Positions 11,569 to 26,238 of a stretch of DNA of 60,457 nucleotides are shown here, piece by piece (within the stretch, counting starts at the first letter, position 1; every line of letters begins with the position of its first letter). The notes under the pieces are model-generated. The model was not told where the DNA came from. It did not search any database and saw nothing but the letters and a program-made list of their open reading frames with translations. The translations under genes and the position numbers were made by a program. This DNA comes from Candidatus Altimarinota bacterium (lineage in GTDB: Bacteria > Patescibacteriota > Gracilibacteria > Absconditabacterales > Absconditicoccaceae): contig JALTWR010000007.1 of assembly GCA_027046965.1 (NCBI GenBank), positions 1 to 60,457 on the forward strand. The letters run 5' to 3'.

Positions 11569-12081
11569 ACTTTTGAGCCTATCAAATCTAGATCTAAAAA
11601 AAGGAAGGAATTTATCCAATCATTTAGGAAGATATCTTAAAGCTTTATCAAAATCTCACCTTAAAAAAAGTTCTCTAATTTGAGTAGCACTAATATTTTT
11701 AAACCTTTGAGGAACCCATAAAACTCTATCAACAAAAATATCCCTAACCCGGGAGTTGCCTGTCACTATCAAGTGTTTAGGATGTCTTTTTTGTATAAAA
11801 TTTTTTCGTTGCAAATCACTTTTTGTATCAGGAATAGGAGCTAGTTTTATCTTTTTTAGGTTTTTTGCTGATAAGTGCCTAGATAATGTATGTTTCAGCA
11901 AAATCCTTCTCTCTCGATAACTAAAAGGATTGTGCAAAGAAATCATTTGATTAGTGCTGCCTAGACCCAATATCAATTGTTTTGTCTGAGGTAAAATTTC
12001 CTTTATTACTTCCAGATGCCCCAGATGAAAAGGCTGGAATCTACCAATAAACAGATATTCCTTTAAATTAAAATCTTTCAT
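11551..12081 (-). CDS. Nicotinamide-nucleotide adenylyltransferase-like protein
   Basis: A 176-residue nucleotidyltransferase of the HxGH superfamily. GRFQPFHLGHLEVI holds the ATP-binding HxGH motif, and ISATQIRELF matches the C-terminal ISxTxxR motif. Length and motifs are closest to the NadM-type NMN adenylyltransferases of NAD synthesis, so NMN + ATP to NAD is the best guess; another cytidylyl- or adenylyltransferase remains possible. The C-terminal 30 residues are reached only by reading two UGA codons as glycine. Confidence 0.75.
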
Positions 12082-12151
12082 TGGGATTTAAAAGTAAATA
12101 ATTATAATTTACCCTGTTCAATTTTAATAATCTAAAATAAATATTAAAGAG

Positions 12152-13336
12152 ATGGGGCTGATGTTAGCTATATTAGGGTTTTTGCTTATGATATTACTGC
12201 ACGAATTAGGACATTTTTGGGCTGCTAAAAAAAGTTGAGTCAAAGTAAAAGAATTTTGAATCTGAATTCCTCCAAGGATACTCACATTATGGGAAGATAA
12301 GGATTGAACAATATACACACTAAATCTTTTACCACTTGGAGGATTCGTTCGTCTAAAAGGAGAGGATCCAATTCAACAGGAAGAATTCCTGGCACAAGAT
12401 AGTTTTTTCTGACAGCCTTTAAAAAATAAAATACTAATACTAATTGGATGAATATTAATGAATATAGGTCTAGCATGGCTACTTTTAACTGCATGATTCT
12501 GGATGGGATTAAAGCCCTTGATGATAATTCCTCAAAATATGCTTCAGATAGAAACCCATTCCTACCTTTTGCCCACTTTTACAAATTTAAGACAATGGTG
12601 AGTAATTCCCCCCTCTTCTCAGGAAAAGGTCAAAATTATAGGCTTACTTTCTGGATGATTGGCCTCTAAGGCTGGTCTAAAAACTGGTGATATAATCCTT
12701 TCTGTTAATGGAACACCTGTAACACCTGATAGCTTAAGCCTAGTACTAAAAGACTCTATAAACAAAAATATATCCATCACTTATTTGCCATCTTGAGCAA
12801 ATTCTTCCCAACAACTTTTTTTACAGTGTCCTGAGGATAGCTGCTTCTTGGGAATCAAAATGGATTCCCCATCCTTTGAATACCCAACCTTTAAATTTGA
12901 CTTACCTCAAGCCTCAATAGTGGCTTTAAAAGAATTAGCACAAGAGACAAAAATATCATTTTACATTCTTAAAAATCTATTCAAAAATCTGCTCTCTTTT
13001 GACAAAGAAGGCCTTTCCAAAGCGGGAGAAAATATACATTGACCTGTATTAGCAGCAAAAATGAGCGAGAATATTTTAAATAACTTAGGTATTGGAAGTT
13101 TTTTGGCTTTTTTAGGTATTATTTCTTTATCCCTAGCTATTTTGAATCTTCTACCTATACCAGCTTTGGACGGAGGCAGGTTACTTTCAATACTAATCCA
13201 ATCTATCCTCAGGCTCAACCCAACAAAGTACTTTTTAATAGAAAGTTACATAAATATTTTTTTCTTTGTTTTGTTGATGATATTAGGCTTATATATAGTC
13301 TACAAGGATGTTCTGACTCTAAAATCACTAACCTAG
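12152..13336 (+). CDS. rseP: RseP-type site-2 metalloprotease (M50)
   Basis: An intramembrane zinc protease of 394 residues that cuts single-span membrane proteins, typically anti-sigma factors or leftover signal peptides. The first helix carries HELGHFWAAK, the zinc and catalytic site. LPLGGFVRLKGED follows, then a PDZ domain (SGGLASKAGLKTGDIILSVN) and the third zinc ligand in LLPIPALDGGR. Four membrane segments are visible. Two in-frame ATGs lie nine bases apart; I used the first. A FecR-like membrane protein and an ECF sigma factor elsewhere in the window are possible pathway members. The end overlaps the convergent mraY by 9 bases. Confidence 0.9.
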
Positions 13337-14380
13337 CCAAAAAAGTAAAAACAGCAAAGTAATTAATGAAAGTACAATTTGAATCAACCACATTCTACCC
13401 ACAATATTGTATTCTGGGTAGCCCAAAAACTCTAACCAATGATGCAAAGGAGCTATAGGAAAAAGTTTTCTTTTAAATAGCTTTTTCCAGCTTATTTGCA
13501 AAAAAGAAGTTAAAAGTTCAGCCCAAAAAATACCTAGTAAAAACAAACTAGGCACGAAAATAGGAGCTCTATTGTCTAGCAGATAAATTGTAGCCGCCAT
13601 CAATCCCCCCAAAGCCAAAGCTCCACTATCTCCCATAAATATCTTAGCAGGGGGAATGTTAAACCACAAAAAAGCTAATAAAACAGCTGCAACAACCATC
13701 AGCAAAGTAGTAGAAAGATACCAACCGACCCAAAAACTGTAAATACCCAAAACCAATAATACGAAAAGACTAACTCCTCACGCTAAACCATCCAATCAGT
13801 CAGTAATATTAACTGCATTCGCCAAAGATATGGTAAACAAAAAAGTGAGTAAAAAATATCCAAACCCTAGGTCTATTTCTGGCAAAAAGGGCCATAAATT
13901 AACTGTGCTAATTCCTAATTTGAAGTAAAACCACCAACTTATGAAAAAAGCGAATATTATCATCCACACTAATTTTGCCTTAGCAGTAAGACCTTTTATT
14001 TTACTTTTACCAAAATAATTAAATATATCATCAACCAATCACAGCAATCCCATAAAGAAAAAGGCAAATAGCAAAATATAGGTTTCTTGTCTAGATATCA
14101 ACGAATTATTAATAACTCAAGCTTTAACCAACCCCAATGAAAGCAAAACTAAAATACCGGTAACAAACAAAAACATCCCTCCCCCCAATGAAGGAACTCA
14201 TCATTTATGTATATGTAGTTTTTTAAAAATTTCCGCTTTTTTACCATCTACAGCCTCTTCACGAATTCTTTGCCCTAAGCCCCATCTCTTTAATAAATAA
14301 ATGTACACTGGAAATAATCCAAATGCTAGAAAAAACGCTAATAAAAAATATACTATTATATAACTAAGATATTGGCTCAT
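13328..14380 (-). CDS. mraY: Phospho-N-acetylmuramoyl-pentapeptide transferase MraY
   Basis: Transfers phospho-MurNAc-pentapeptide to undecaprenyl phosphate, making lipid I on the inner face of the membrane. The 350 residues have about ten membrane helices. Diagnostic motifs are HKGGVPSLGG near residue 70, GLVDD (catalytic Asp pair), the FMGDSGALALGG loop and FPIAPLHHWLE followed by GYPE. Several motif glycines are UGA. With MurE (51493) and the PBP (1-1156), it shows that this cell makes peptidoglycan. The gene appears monocistronic. Confidence 0.95.
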
Positions 14381-14472
14381 TGTATCTTTATAATCATTTA
14401 ATTACCAAATATATTAATCATTTTATTCTTTTTTTTAACCCCTGTTTGACAAACAATCTATCCTATTTGGCT

Positions 14473-14500
14473 TTGACATACAATATTATTTTAGTAAAGT
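14473..14500 (+). promoter_or_regulatory. Promoter of the small ORF at 14534
   Basis: TTGACA and TAAAGT with a 16-base spacer, about 33 bases before the ATG. A second TTGACA 27 bases upstream has no matching -10 box. Confidence 0.5.
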
Positions 14501-14533
14501 CTATGAAGATTTATAACTTAACTATTCCTAATT

Positions 14534-14752
14534 ATGGGTAAAACAATACAGCTTTCCGATGAACTATCTCAAGCACTAGACCAAATTAAAGAGATTATAT
14601 CAAAACTAGCAGGATCTAAGATAGAATCTGATGAAGAAGTACTAGAAATATTGATTAGATGATTCATAGAGAGCTTAATTAACGAATGAATGGGGGGAGA
14701 ATCTCCAGAGACCCAACCAGGGGATTCTTCTGGGCCCATATTAACAGAATAG
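14534..14752 (+). CDS. Small hypothetical protein (72 aa)
   Basis: Read with UGA as glycine this is a short acidic protein. The first 50 residues look helical (QLSDELSQALDQIKEII..), and the tail is Gly/Pro/Ser-rich. It has its own promoter and a strong terminator, which support a real gene, but I recognise no family. The first half resembles short ribbon-helix-helix-type antitoxin-like chains in size only. Function unknown. Confidence 0.55.
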
Positions 14753-14784
14753 TCCTAAGCCTCATAAGTTCAAGATCATGATTT

Positions 14785-14814
14785 AACCTTCTCTTTAGAT
14801 AGAGAAGGTTTTTT
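14785..14814 (+). terminator. Rho-independent terminator
   Basis: A ten-base-pair stem, AACCTTCTCT with AGAGAAGGTT, a six-base loop and a trailing T run. It ends the small ORF at 14534. Confidence 0.8.
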
Positions 14815-14829
14815 ATCTAAAATAAAAAA

Positions 14830-14902
14830 TGGGCCCGCAGGGAATCGAACCCTGGACCACCGGCTTAAAAGGCCGTTGCTCTACCGACTGAGCTACGGGC
14901 CC
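14830..14902 (-). tRNA. tRNA-Lys (UUU)
   Basis: Full cloverleaf with acceptor GGGCCCG and anticodon loop CUUUUAA. The discriminator is A and CCA is not encoded. It lies downstream of rpmB in the same direction. Confidence 0.95.
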
Positions 14903-14919
14903 ATTTATTATAAGTGGGC

Positions 14920-15114
14920 TTATATTTGCCCACTACCAACTAATTTTTTATAACAACTAGAACAAATATGAACCTTAACCTTTATTCCTTCTTCAATCTC
15001 AATATTTTTTTTCAATATATTGGGCTTAAACCATCTCTTTGTAGCTCTCATACTATGAGATCTATTGTTACCACTGTGAGGTCTTTTACCACAAACTTGA
15101 CATACTTTTGCCAT
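14920..15114 (-). CDS. rpmB: 50S ribosomal protein L28
   Basis: A 64-residue L28 with the opening [12 protein letters not shown], then [13 protein letters not shown] and CSSCYKKL. The two CxxC pairs give the zinc-binding form of the protein. It is the last protein gene of the rpsL-rpsG-rplS-rplY-rpmB run. The leader has no Shine-Dalgarno site. Confidence 0.95.
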   Translation of the reverse strand: MAKVCQVCGKRPHSGNNRSHSMRATKRWFKPNILKKNIEIEEGIKVKVHICSSCYKKLVGSGQI

Positions 15115-15140
15115 TTTAATAGCTTATCAAAACTAAATCT

Positions 15141-15764
15141 TTATTCTTCTTCTCCGCTAGTGCTCTCTTCTGATGTTTCTTCTCCTTCAGAAGCTGATTC
15201 TTCGGCTTCTTCTTGCTGTAAAGCCACTACAGTAACTACAGGGGCTTCGAGATCTTCTAGCACTTCGACTTTTTTACCAAGATCCAAATCTTTTACAAAT
15301 ATTACATCATTAACTGTTTTAATACTGCTAACATCCACCTTTACATCATGTGGAAGATCCTGAGGATAAGCACTAACACGAACCTGCTGCAACAATTGCT
15401 CTATTTGTCAAACTTTATTTTTTTCAACCTCTGACTCACCAATTAATACCACAGGCACCTCAGCCTCTACTTTTTCATCTCTAACTACCACTTGAAAATC
15501 CACATGTTGCAAAAAATCTCTCACAGGATCCTTTTGAATATCTCTAACCAACACCCAAAATTCCTTACCATCTTCCGTTTTTAATACAATTGGTGTAGAG
15601 CTTCAAGCTTTTGCATATTCTTTTAAAAACGGTATTTTTTCTACAAATATATCTATATTTTGCTCCAAAGAAGAGCCATAAATTACGCCTGGCACCAACC
15701 CTTGCTTCCTAAATGGTCTAACTTTTTTACCTTTTACATCGCGATAACGTATGCTTAAGCTCAT
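15141..15764 (-). CDS. rplY: 50S ribosomal protein L25 (CTC family)
   Basis: A 5S-rRNA-binding protein of the long L25/CTC type, 207 residues. The N-terminal RNA-binding domain begins LSIRYRDVKGKKVR and includes GLVPGVIYGS. The C-terminal beta domain includes LPHDVKVDVSSI. An acidic Glu/Ser-rich tail follows, as in other members. Two UGA glycines link the fragments. It sits between rplS and rpmB in a ribosomal protein run. Confidence 0.92.
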
Positions 15765-15788
15765 CGGAATATATCTACAAATTTAAAT

Positions 15789-16142
15789 TTATTTACTTTT
15801 CATTAACCTTTTGCTCCTCAACTTGGCTTGTCTACCAACCTTTTCCCTAAGGTAATAAAGCTTTGCTCTCCTAATCTTGTATTCATCAAGAATCTCTACT
15901 TTTTTAAAGTTAGGAAAAGCAAAAGGGTATATTTTTTCTATTTTAATGCCTGCAACCTCTCCTCTAACAGTGAATGTCCCATCAGCATGTTGAGGTTTTT
16001 TGGTTTTAATAACAATCCCTTTGAACCTCCAAAGCCTATCACCTATTTTTTCCTCAATATATACTAGCTGACCTGGTTTGATGTTTTTTAGATCAGCCAT
16101 CCCCTTCTCTTCCCAAATCTTCTTTAATACTTCAAAGTTCAT
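15789..16142 (-). CDS. rplS: 50S ribosomal protein L19
   Basis: A 117-residue protein matching L19: IKPGQLVYIEEKIGDRLWRF, the FTVRG.VAGIKIEKIYPF strand region and the basic C-terminus RRAKLYYLREKVGRQAKL. It forms part of the intersubunit bridge. Usual neighbours trmD and rimM are absent; two small basic proteins precede it instead. Confidence 0.95.
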   Translation of the reverse strand: MNFEVLKKIWEEKGMADLKNIKPGQLVYIEEKIGDRLWRFKGIVIKTKKPQHADGTFTVRGEVAGIKIEKIYPFAFPNFKKVEILDEYKIRRAKLYYLREKVGRQAKLRSKRLMKSK

Positions 16143-16165
16143 TTTGTAACGTCAATATATAAAGA

Positions 16166-16309
16166 TTACTTGCTAAGCTTTCTCATCACTTGTGCTTTGT
16201 ACATTCTTTGCTGCTCCAAAGATCTCCTAATCTCCAAAAGTATTTTCTTTTCTACCCTGAAAAGTGCTTTATTAACTTTCCTCTTTGCTCTAGTTCTTAA
16301 TCTTGCCAT
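16166..16309 (-). CDS. Small basic protein (47 aa), possible ribosome-associated
   Basis: The sequence starts MARLRTRAKRKVNKALFRVE and stays strongly basic and helical throughout. It lies tightly between rplS and another small basic protein inside a ribosomal protein run, so a ribosomal or RNA-binding role is likely. I recognise no named family. It has no UGA codons and ends in TAA. Confidence 0.6.
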   Translation of the reverse strand: MARLRTRAKRKVNKALFRVEKKILLEIRRSLEQQRMYKAQVMRKLSK

Positions 16310-16318
16310 TTTCTTCTT

Positions 16319-16588
16319 CTAGTTTTTTAAATTTGCTAAAAGCTTTTGAGCTCACTTTTGTTCAAAGAACTTTTGAATCTCTTCATGACTAATACCGTAT
16401 TTTTTTATCCTAGCATATACCATTGGAAGCGTACTTCTTACCCAATTACTCATATATTCCTTTTCGCTTTTTTTGGCTACCAACAACAACCACTCCAAAG
16501 TTTTTTTATACTTTTGAGCTGATTTTTTTCTCTTCCTATTTGGATTGTAAAATATATGCTTCTTTTTTAACCTAAATGCATTCCCCAT
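16319..16588 (-). CDS. Small basic protein (89 aa), possible ribosome-associated
   Basis: A lysine-rich protein starting MGNAFRLKKKHIFYNPNRKR, with a helical middle (TLEWLLLVAKKSEKEY) and a C-terminus reached through one UGA glycine. It is directly downstream of rpsG and upstream of the 47-residue basic protein. Context and charge suggest a ribosome-bound protein, perhaps lineage-specific. No family is recognised. Confidence 0.6.
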
Positions 16589-16618
16589 CCTTAAATGTTC
16601 TTCAAAGATAAAACCTTA

Positions 16619-17089
16619 TTATTTAACATACTTAGCCAAATAAGCAAACGCCTTATTAGCCTCTGCCATCCTATGAGTATCTTCCTTCTTTTTTACCGCA
16701 GCTCATTGTCCTGAGTAAGCAGCCAATAATTCCTCTGCTAATTTTTTATAAAACTTTCCTCATTTTTTGGCTCTAGCTGCATCTAATATCCACTTACTTG
16801 CATAATAAAACTTTTTATTCGCTGGCACCTCAACAGGAATTTGATAAACAGCACCACCTATTCTCTTAGATCTTACCATCACTTGAGGAGAAGCATTTTC
16901 AATTGCCACCTCCCATACCACCAATGGATTTACATGCCCATTTGATTTGATCTCTTCCAATGCAGCATAAAAGTTTTTCCTAGCTATATTTTTTTTACCA
17001 TCTTTCATAATATAGTTTATGAACTTTTCAACTTTTTCAGTAGTTGACGGTAAAACAAAAACCGGCGCTCTTTTGAATTTCTTACCCAT
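16619..17089 (-). CDS. rpsG: 30S ribosomal protein S7
   Basis: A 156-residue S7 that nucleates the 30S head. VEKFINYIMKDGKKNIARK, ENASPQVMVRSKRIGGAVYQ and the C-terminal THRMAEANKAFAYL are diagnostic. The C-terminal 46 residues are lost if UGA is read as stop. It follows rpsL by 22 bases; fusA and tuf, usual next genes, are not here. Confidence 0.97.
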
Positions 17090-17111
17090 TCTTTACTAAT
17101 TCCAAATAAAA

Positions 17112-17528
17112 TTATTTTTTAGGTCTTTTGGTTCCATACTTTGATCTTGACTGCTTTCTACCCTCAACACCTGCTAGATCATAGACACCTCTAACTAAGT
17201 GATACTTAACACCAGGCAAGTCCTTCACCCTTCCTCATCTAACTAGAACTACGCTATGCTCTTGAATATTATGACCTTCTCATGGTATGTAAGCAATCAC
17301 TTCATGCCCATTTGACAGTCTAACTTTTGCTATTTTTCTTTGAGCAGAATTAGGCTTTTTAGGACTAGCTACTGTTACCTTTAAACAAACACCTCTTTTA
17401 AAAGGAGATGGCAATGAAACCACTTTATTTCACTTCAATGTATTAATAGTATATTGCAATGCTGGCGCCTTAGACTTCTTCACTTTGGGAGTTCTTCCCT
17501 TTTTAACCAACTGATTAAATGTAGGCAT
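17112..17528 (-). CDS. rpsL: 30S ribosomal protein S12
   Basis: A decoding-centre protein of 138 residues. [48 protein letters not shown] and [15 protein letters not shown] are textbook S12. Three UGA codons fall within it; those in PGEG (17280) and RGGR (17235) are universally glycine. The aspartate of KDLPG is the target of RimO, encoded at the start of this window. The K42-equivalent lysine lies in the usual KKPNSA context, so no streptomycin-resistance change is evident. Confidence 0.97.
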
Positions 17529-17608
17529 ATCTTTTTTGGACAATTTAAAAACGTCAAGCTTCACTATACCAATTTAGAACCTAATTTCAAGACAAAGTTT
17601 TAATTTAA

Positions 17609-17685
17609 TGGGGAGGATGACGGGACTTGAACCCGCGACCACCAGGGCCACAACCTGGCGCTCTACCAACTGAGCTACATCCTCC
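17609..17685 (-). tRNA. tRNA-His (GUG)
   Basis: Anticodon loop UUGUGGC. The extra 5' G-1 typical of histidine tRNAs is encoded and pairs with C73, and CCA is encoded. It lies upstream of rpsL and probably shares its promoter. Confidence 0.95.
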
Positions 17686-17698
17686 AAATAGCTTGCAA

Positions 17699-17726
17699 AA
17701 TATAAATATTTAAAGCCACATTTCAA
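17699..17726 (-). promoter_or_regulatory. Promoter of tRNA-His and the rpsL ribosomal run
   Basis: TTGAAA and TATATT with a 16-base spacer on the minus strand. From here to the terminator at 17942 (about 215 bases) I see no gene. Confidence 0.6.
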
Positions 17727-17941
17727 GTTTTCCTACAATATTACAAAACCTAAGCTAATCTCGATACTATTATTACGTTTTCACTATTATCTTGTTAAAA
17801 ACACCTCCAAAACTTAATATATTCAATAAAATTTTATGCTTATTTTCATTTATGCAACTATGACAACCAACATCACAACTATAATCTATATTTTAACAAA
17901 AACCTCGAGCAAAAAGCGAAATTAAAAACACAGCTTTTAAA

Positions 17942-17966
17942 TAAAAAAGCGGGCGCTATGCCCGCC
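17942..17966 (-). terminator. Rho-independent terminator
   Basis: A GC-rich stem GCGGGC/GCCCGC with a five-base loop, followed on the minus strand by seven T. It ends the fibronectin-type membrane protein gene. Confidence 0.85.
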
Positions 17967-17993
17967 TAGTCATCCCTATTTTCTTGGCGAAAA

Positions 17994-18887
17994 TTAATTA
18001 GACTCCTCTTTTCTATAAGAATAAATTATATAAGCTATGAAAAATACAATAGATATAGCTATTAGCAAATTAGTCGCAGGTCCCACCTTTGGAGGCTGCT
18101 TTACAGTTGGTTGTCAAGTAGTTGCTTCTACTTTAATTGCATATTCTTTTTCTGAACCGACCTGTTCGCCTTGAGCATCAACCGGAACTAATCTTACTAC
18201 AATATCACCTCATTCAGCCACAGTTATAACAGCTCCTTGCTGAGTAGCTGGCACACTAGTAACTTTTGTAGCTTCTGAGGTAGCAGGATCTACTACATAC
18301 ACATCTACCATTACGTCCTCTGGTCAAGCATAAGTCCAACTCAAAGAGATCTCATTGCCACTTGTACTATGAGATATATTATCTATAACAGCTTTAACTG
18401 GAGGAACTTGGTGTTGTTCTTGCTGCTCCATATCCCCTTCCACAGGTGCTGCTGGTGCTAAAGTTACAAAAGATTTCCCAGCAGTTGTAGCTGTTCCAAG
18501 ATCCACACTACCATCCTCATTTTCAAATAATGGAGCTACAGAATAATAGTAGGTTGTATCTGGTTGAAGATTATTCAATCTATAAAGTACATATTCTCCA
18601 CTAAAGCTCACTTCAGGTGTTGGATTGTCCAAATCAACATCCCTTTGATCTACTAAAGCTGAATCTGTCTGATCAAGAGGAGTTGTAGCATAAAATATAG
18701 CATATTTTGTTATAATATCACCATTATCATCTATCAAAACTGGAAATTTAATTACTGCATAATCTTCTCATACTTCTGCTACTGTTACCTCTTGAGAAGT
18801 AGTTTCATCAAATCCTACACCTTGTGCAAAAACCATAGGAGTAGCTAATATTATACCAGCAGCTAATCCCAAATACAAATTTTTCAT
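17994..18887 (-). CDS. Secreted/anchored protein with fibronectin-type-III-like domains
   Basis: A 297-residue protein with a clear signal peptide (LYLGLAAGIILATPMVFA) and a C-terminal membrane anchor (NLLIAISIVFFIAYIIYSY) followed by a short basic tail. Between them are one or two beta-sandwich regions: YRLNNLQPDTTYYYSVAPLF is the typical closing part of a fibronectin III domain, and EISLSWTYAGP starts a second. It is probably displayed on the outer face of the membrane. Binding partner unknown. Confidence 0.75.
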
Positions 18888-19040
18888 GGTTATAAATTTT
18901 TTTATTATATAAACAGTGACACAAGTTATATTAAAAAAAATTTCGTAAAAATCAAATTTATCTTGTAAAAAAACTACAAATTATTATTCCTTATTTTAAG
19001 AAAGCATTTATAAGATATTTAGTTATAACAATAAAACCAG

Positions 19041-19592
19041 ATGATAGAAGAATTTAAAAGAAAATGACAAAAGGCAATAGAGCATCTACAACAAGAATTT
19101 GCACATTTACATATAGGTAGAGCATCCTCCCAACTTGTGGAGAACCTTCAAATATTCGTGCAAAGTTGGGGAAGCAAGCAACCCCTATGACAGATAGCTT
19201 CAATCTCTATTCTCGACGCATCTACTCTCAAAATAGAGCCTTGGGACAAAAGTATATTATCAGATATAGAAAAAGGTATATATGAAGCTCAACTTGGTCT
19301 GACTCCCCAAAATATGGGAGAACATATTTTAGTGAAAATACCACCTCTTACCCAAGAAAGAAGAAAAGAACTAACAAAGCTAGTATCTCAACTCGGAGAA
19401 GAAGCAAAGATTGCCATAAGAAACGCCAGACAAGAAGCTTTAAAAGATATAAAAAAACAATTTGAAGAGAAATTACTAAGTGAAGACGAAAAGGGTAGAC
19501 TAGAAAAACAAATAGATGAAACAACAAAAGATCTTAACCAACAAGTAGATAAAATCGTAGAAACAAAAAAGCAACAAATAATGGAAGTATAA
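19041..19592 (+). CDS. frr: Ribosome recycling factor
   Basis: Splits post-termination ribosomes together with EF-G. The 183 residues include the RAS..LVENL block, IEPWDKSILSDIEKGI, LGLTPQNMGEHI and the highly diagnostic IPPLTQERRKELTKLV. One UGA glycine is near the N-terminus. It faces the peptide deformylase gene end to end, three bases apart. Confidence 0.95.
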
Positions 19593-19595
19593 CTT

Positions 19596-20105
19596 TTACT
19601 TTTCAAGCTTATCTATAAATAGTATTCAATCCAAATGATCAATTTCGTGCTGGACAATTCTAGCGTTAAAATCATAAAAAGTTTTTTGATGTTTTTGTCC
19701 TTTTATATCGTAAAAAGATACCTCAACCCAATTGTACCTCTTAACCTTTCATTCAATACCAGGTAAGGAAAGGCATCATTCTATATCCACATTCATCTGT
19801 TCAGAAACTTGCGTAATTTGAGGATTAATCAAAACCTCATCTCAGATTTGCTGTAATCTACCCCCCTTATCTTCCCACAAAGTTACAGCTATAATCCTAA
19901 TATTTTTTCACACTTGAGGAGCAGCCAATCAAACTCCATCATAGATATACATTAATTCTTTCAAAGACTTGGCAAACTCTTTAGTTTGCTCGGTCAACGG
20001 AAATTTTAAAGATTCAGAAACAGTCCTAAGAATAGGATTATCTTTTCATTTTTGTAATGGATATTTCAACCTCAGTATTAAAGGATTATCTAGGATCAAT
20101 GCCAT
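19596..20105 (-). CDS. def: Peptide deformylase
   Basis: Removes the formyl group from new proteins. The three metal-site motifs are intact in 169 residues: GVGLAAPQVG, EGCLSLPG and QHEIDHLDGILF. In each motif one glycine is a UGA, so the enzyme would be impossible under the standard code. Metal ligands are the Cys of EGCLS and the two His of HEIDH. Monocistronic, just upstream of the rRNA operon terminator. Confidence 0.96.
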
Positions 20106-20152
20106 TTTAAAACATAATCTACTTAAATTTACTTGGTTATATTTTTTTAAAC

Positions 20153-20176
20153 AAAAAAAACAACCCTTAAGGGTTG
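20153..20176 (-). terminator. Rho-independent terminator of the rRNA operon
   Basis: A CAACCC/GGGTTG stem with a TTAA loop, followed on the minus strand by eight T. It lies just after the 16S processing stem. Confidence 0.85.
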
Positions 20177-20190
20177 CTATCGCTTAGTCC

Positions 20191-21814
<1,624 letters not shown>

Positions 21815-21859
21815 GAACTCTCAATGTTTTAATGACTGTGTAACACAAGCCTATAGCTT

Positions 21860-21985
21860 GTAATGGTGGCCTCACCTACTTTCCCAGCCCCGTATGGGAC
21901 CAGTATCATCGGCCATAGTAGGCTTAACTTCCGTATTCGAAATGGGAACGGGTGTTTCCCTACTATGTATGGAGACCACCACTAC
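21860..21985 (-). rRNA. 5S ribosomal RNA
   Basis: A ten-base-pair terminal stem (GUAGUGGUGG with CCACCAUUAC) closes a sequence containing the conserved CCCGTTCCCATTTCGAA and GAAGTTAAGCC. It lies between 23S and 16S. Length is about 126, slightly longer than usual; the true ends may be a few bases inside. Confidence 0.93.
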
Positions 21986-21999
21986 AAACAATAAGCACA

Positions 22000-24997
<2,998 letters not shown>

Positions 24998-25029
24998 TAA
25001 TGAACTCTCCTTTTGGTTAAGCGGTGCAG

Positions 25030-25057
25030 TTTATAATCATTCTTTTAAAAAAATCAA
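25030..25057 (-). promoter_or_regulatory. rRNA operon promoter
   Basis: TTGATT and TATAAA with a 16-base spacer on the minus strand, about 30 bases before the 23S processing stem. No second promoter is evident before 5S or 16S. Confidence 0.6.
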
Positions 25058-25099
25058 GACTTTTTTGCACAAAATTTATACAAAGATAAAAATATATAC

Positions 25100-25966
25100 C
25101 TAAACAATCTCTTCAACTTTAATAGCCTTTTTAATTTTTTTGTACACTCATAACTTAAAAAGAGCAACAAAACTAAGCCACCCCAGTATTTTTGCCAAGA
25201 AAAACAACATCCTAACAAAAGGTAAAAATACTAGTGACAGCAAAAAAACAACACTTAGTTTAAAAGAAGGTTTAGAATAAAGAATCTTTATCTCATCTAC
25301 CACACTTTCACACATTTTTATGTACACGTTCTTTCTCTCTTTAACTAAATTTTCATTCAGACTTTCATACCATGCTTTATAATTTATGAGTTGATCAAGT
25401 TTATATTTTGAAATGAGATTGTCATTATCTTTTTTTATATCTTCTTTATCTAGATTTGAAAACCTAGAAGCAATGCCAGAGAAAAAAGACGACAACTTTT
25501 GATTTGCGTAAAGCTGATTGCAATTTAGATTAAATTGAGGATATTTGTTGATCCAGAAAATCCCACTTAATAATGCAATTATCAACGGAAAAGATATAGC
25601 CCCTTGGGAAAAAACATGCCAGATCTTAATAGTTCTTCTGTTGAACAACTCCTCCTTATAAACACTCAAAAGCACAAAAACTCCAAGCCCCCATAACCAA
25701 AAAGCCAGGAACAACCAAATGCTTTTAGTACTAAGAGCGATTCCAAAGCCCAATGAAACAAATACTGCTACTACATATTTGTAATAAGGTATTCTAGAAC
25801 CACCTGTCTCTATCAAAAAATAAAAACCCATTATATATATTAGCACTAGGGACAACAAAAAGGGAACAAAACTTCTCACTACATAAAAATAATAAATAAA
25901 TCCAACTATCCCTATTCCATAAAGAACGAAAATCACCCACCTCCTGATAGTACTTGCTTTTGACAT
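25100..25966 (-). CDS. Hypothetical multi-pass membrane protein
   Basis: A 288-residue protein with five membrane segments in its N-terminal half, a soluble stretch of about 85 residues (SNLDKEDIKKDNDNLISKYK and on), then one or two more membrane segments and a basic tail reached through a UGA glycine. I recognise no family. It ends a three-gene unit with the two small proteins upstream (gaps 13 and 19 bases). Confidence 0.7.
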
Positions 25967-25979
25967 AAACAGAAATTAT

Positions 25980-26219
25980 TTACTTAAAAACTCATCTTTG
26001 CCTACTCCACTTTTTATCAAACTCCTCCAATGATTTGTCAATAAAATTTTTCACTTTCTTGGTGGGAGTAGTAAACCAACCAATCAAAAATCTTTTAAAT
26101 TCTCCCCATCCGAGCCTTAAAGTAGTAAATAATGTTTCGGATATTTCTTTTTTTGTCTTTGAGACGCTAATTTTTTTCTCTAGCTCTTTTAATGTTATAC
26201 CCTGATCAGAAGAATTCAT
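25980..26219 (-). CDS. Hypothetical protein (79 aa)
   Basis: A charged N-terminal helix (LKELEKKISVSKTKKE) and an aromatic, amphipathic middle (LGWGEFKRFLIGWFTT) that may lie against the membrane, followed by a charged C-terminus. It is the middle gene of a three-gene unit with a larger membrane protein. The last four residues follow a UGA glycine. No family recognised. Confidence 0.6.
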
Positions 26220-26238
26220 TCATTACATTGCTAAAAAA

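Noticed and set aside
14445-14468. A second promoter at the first TTGACA before the small ORF
   Set aside because: No -10-like box lies 16-18 bases downstream.
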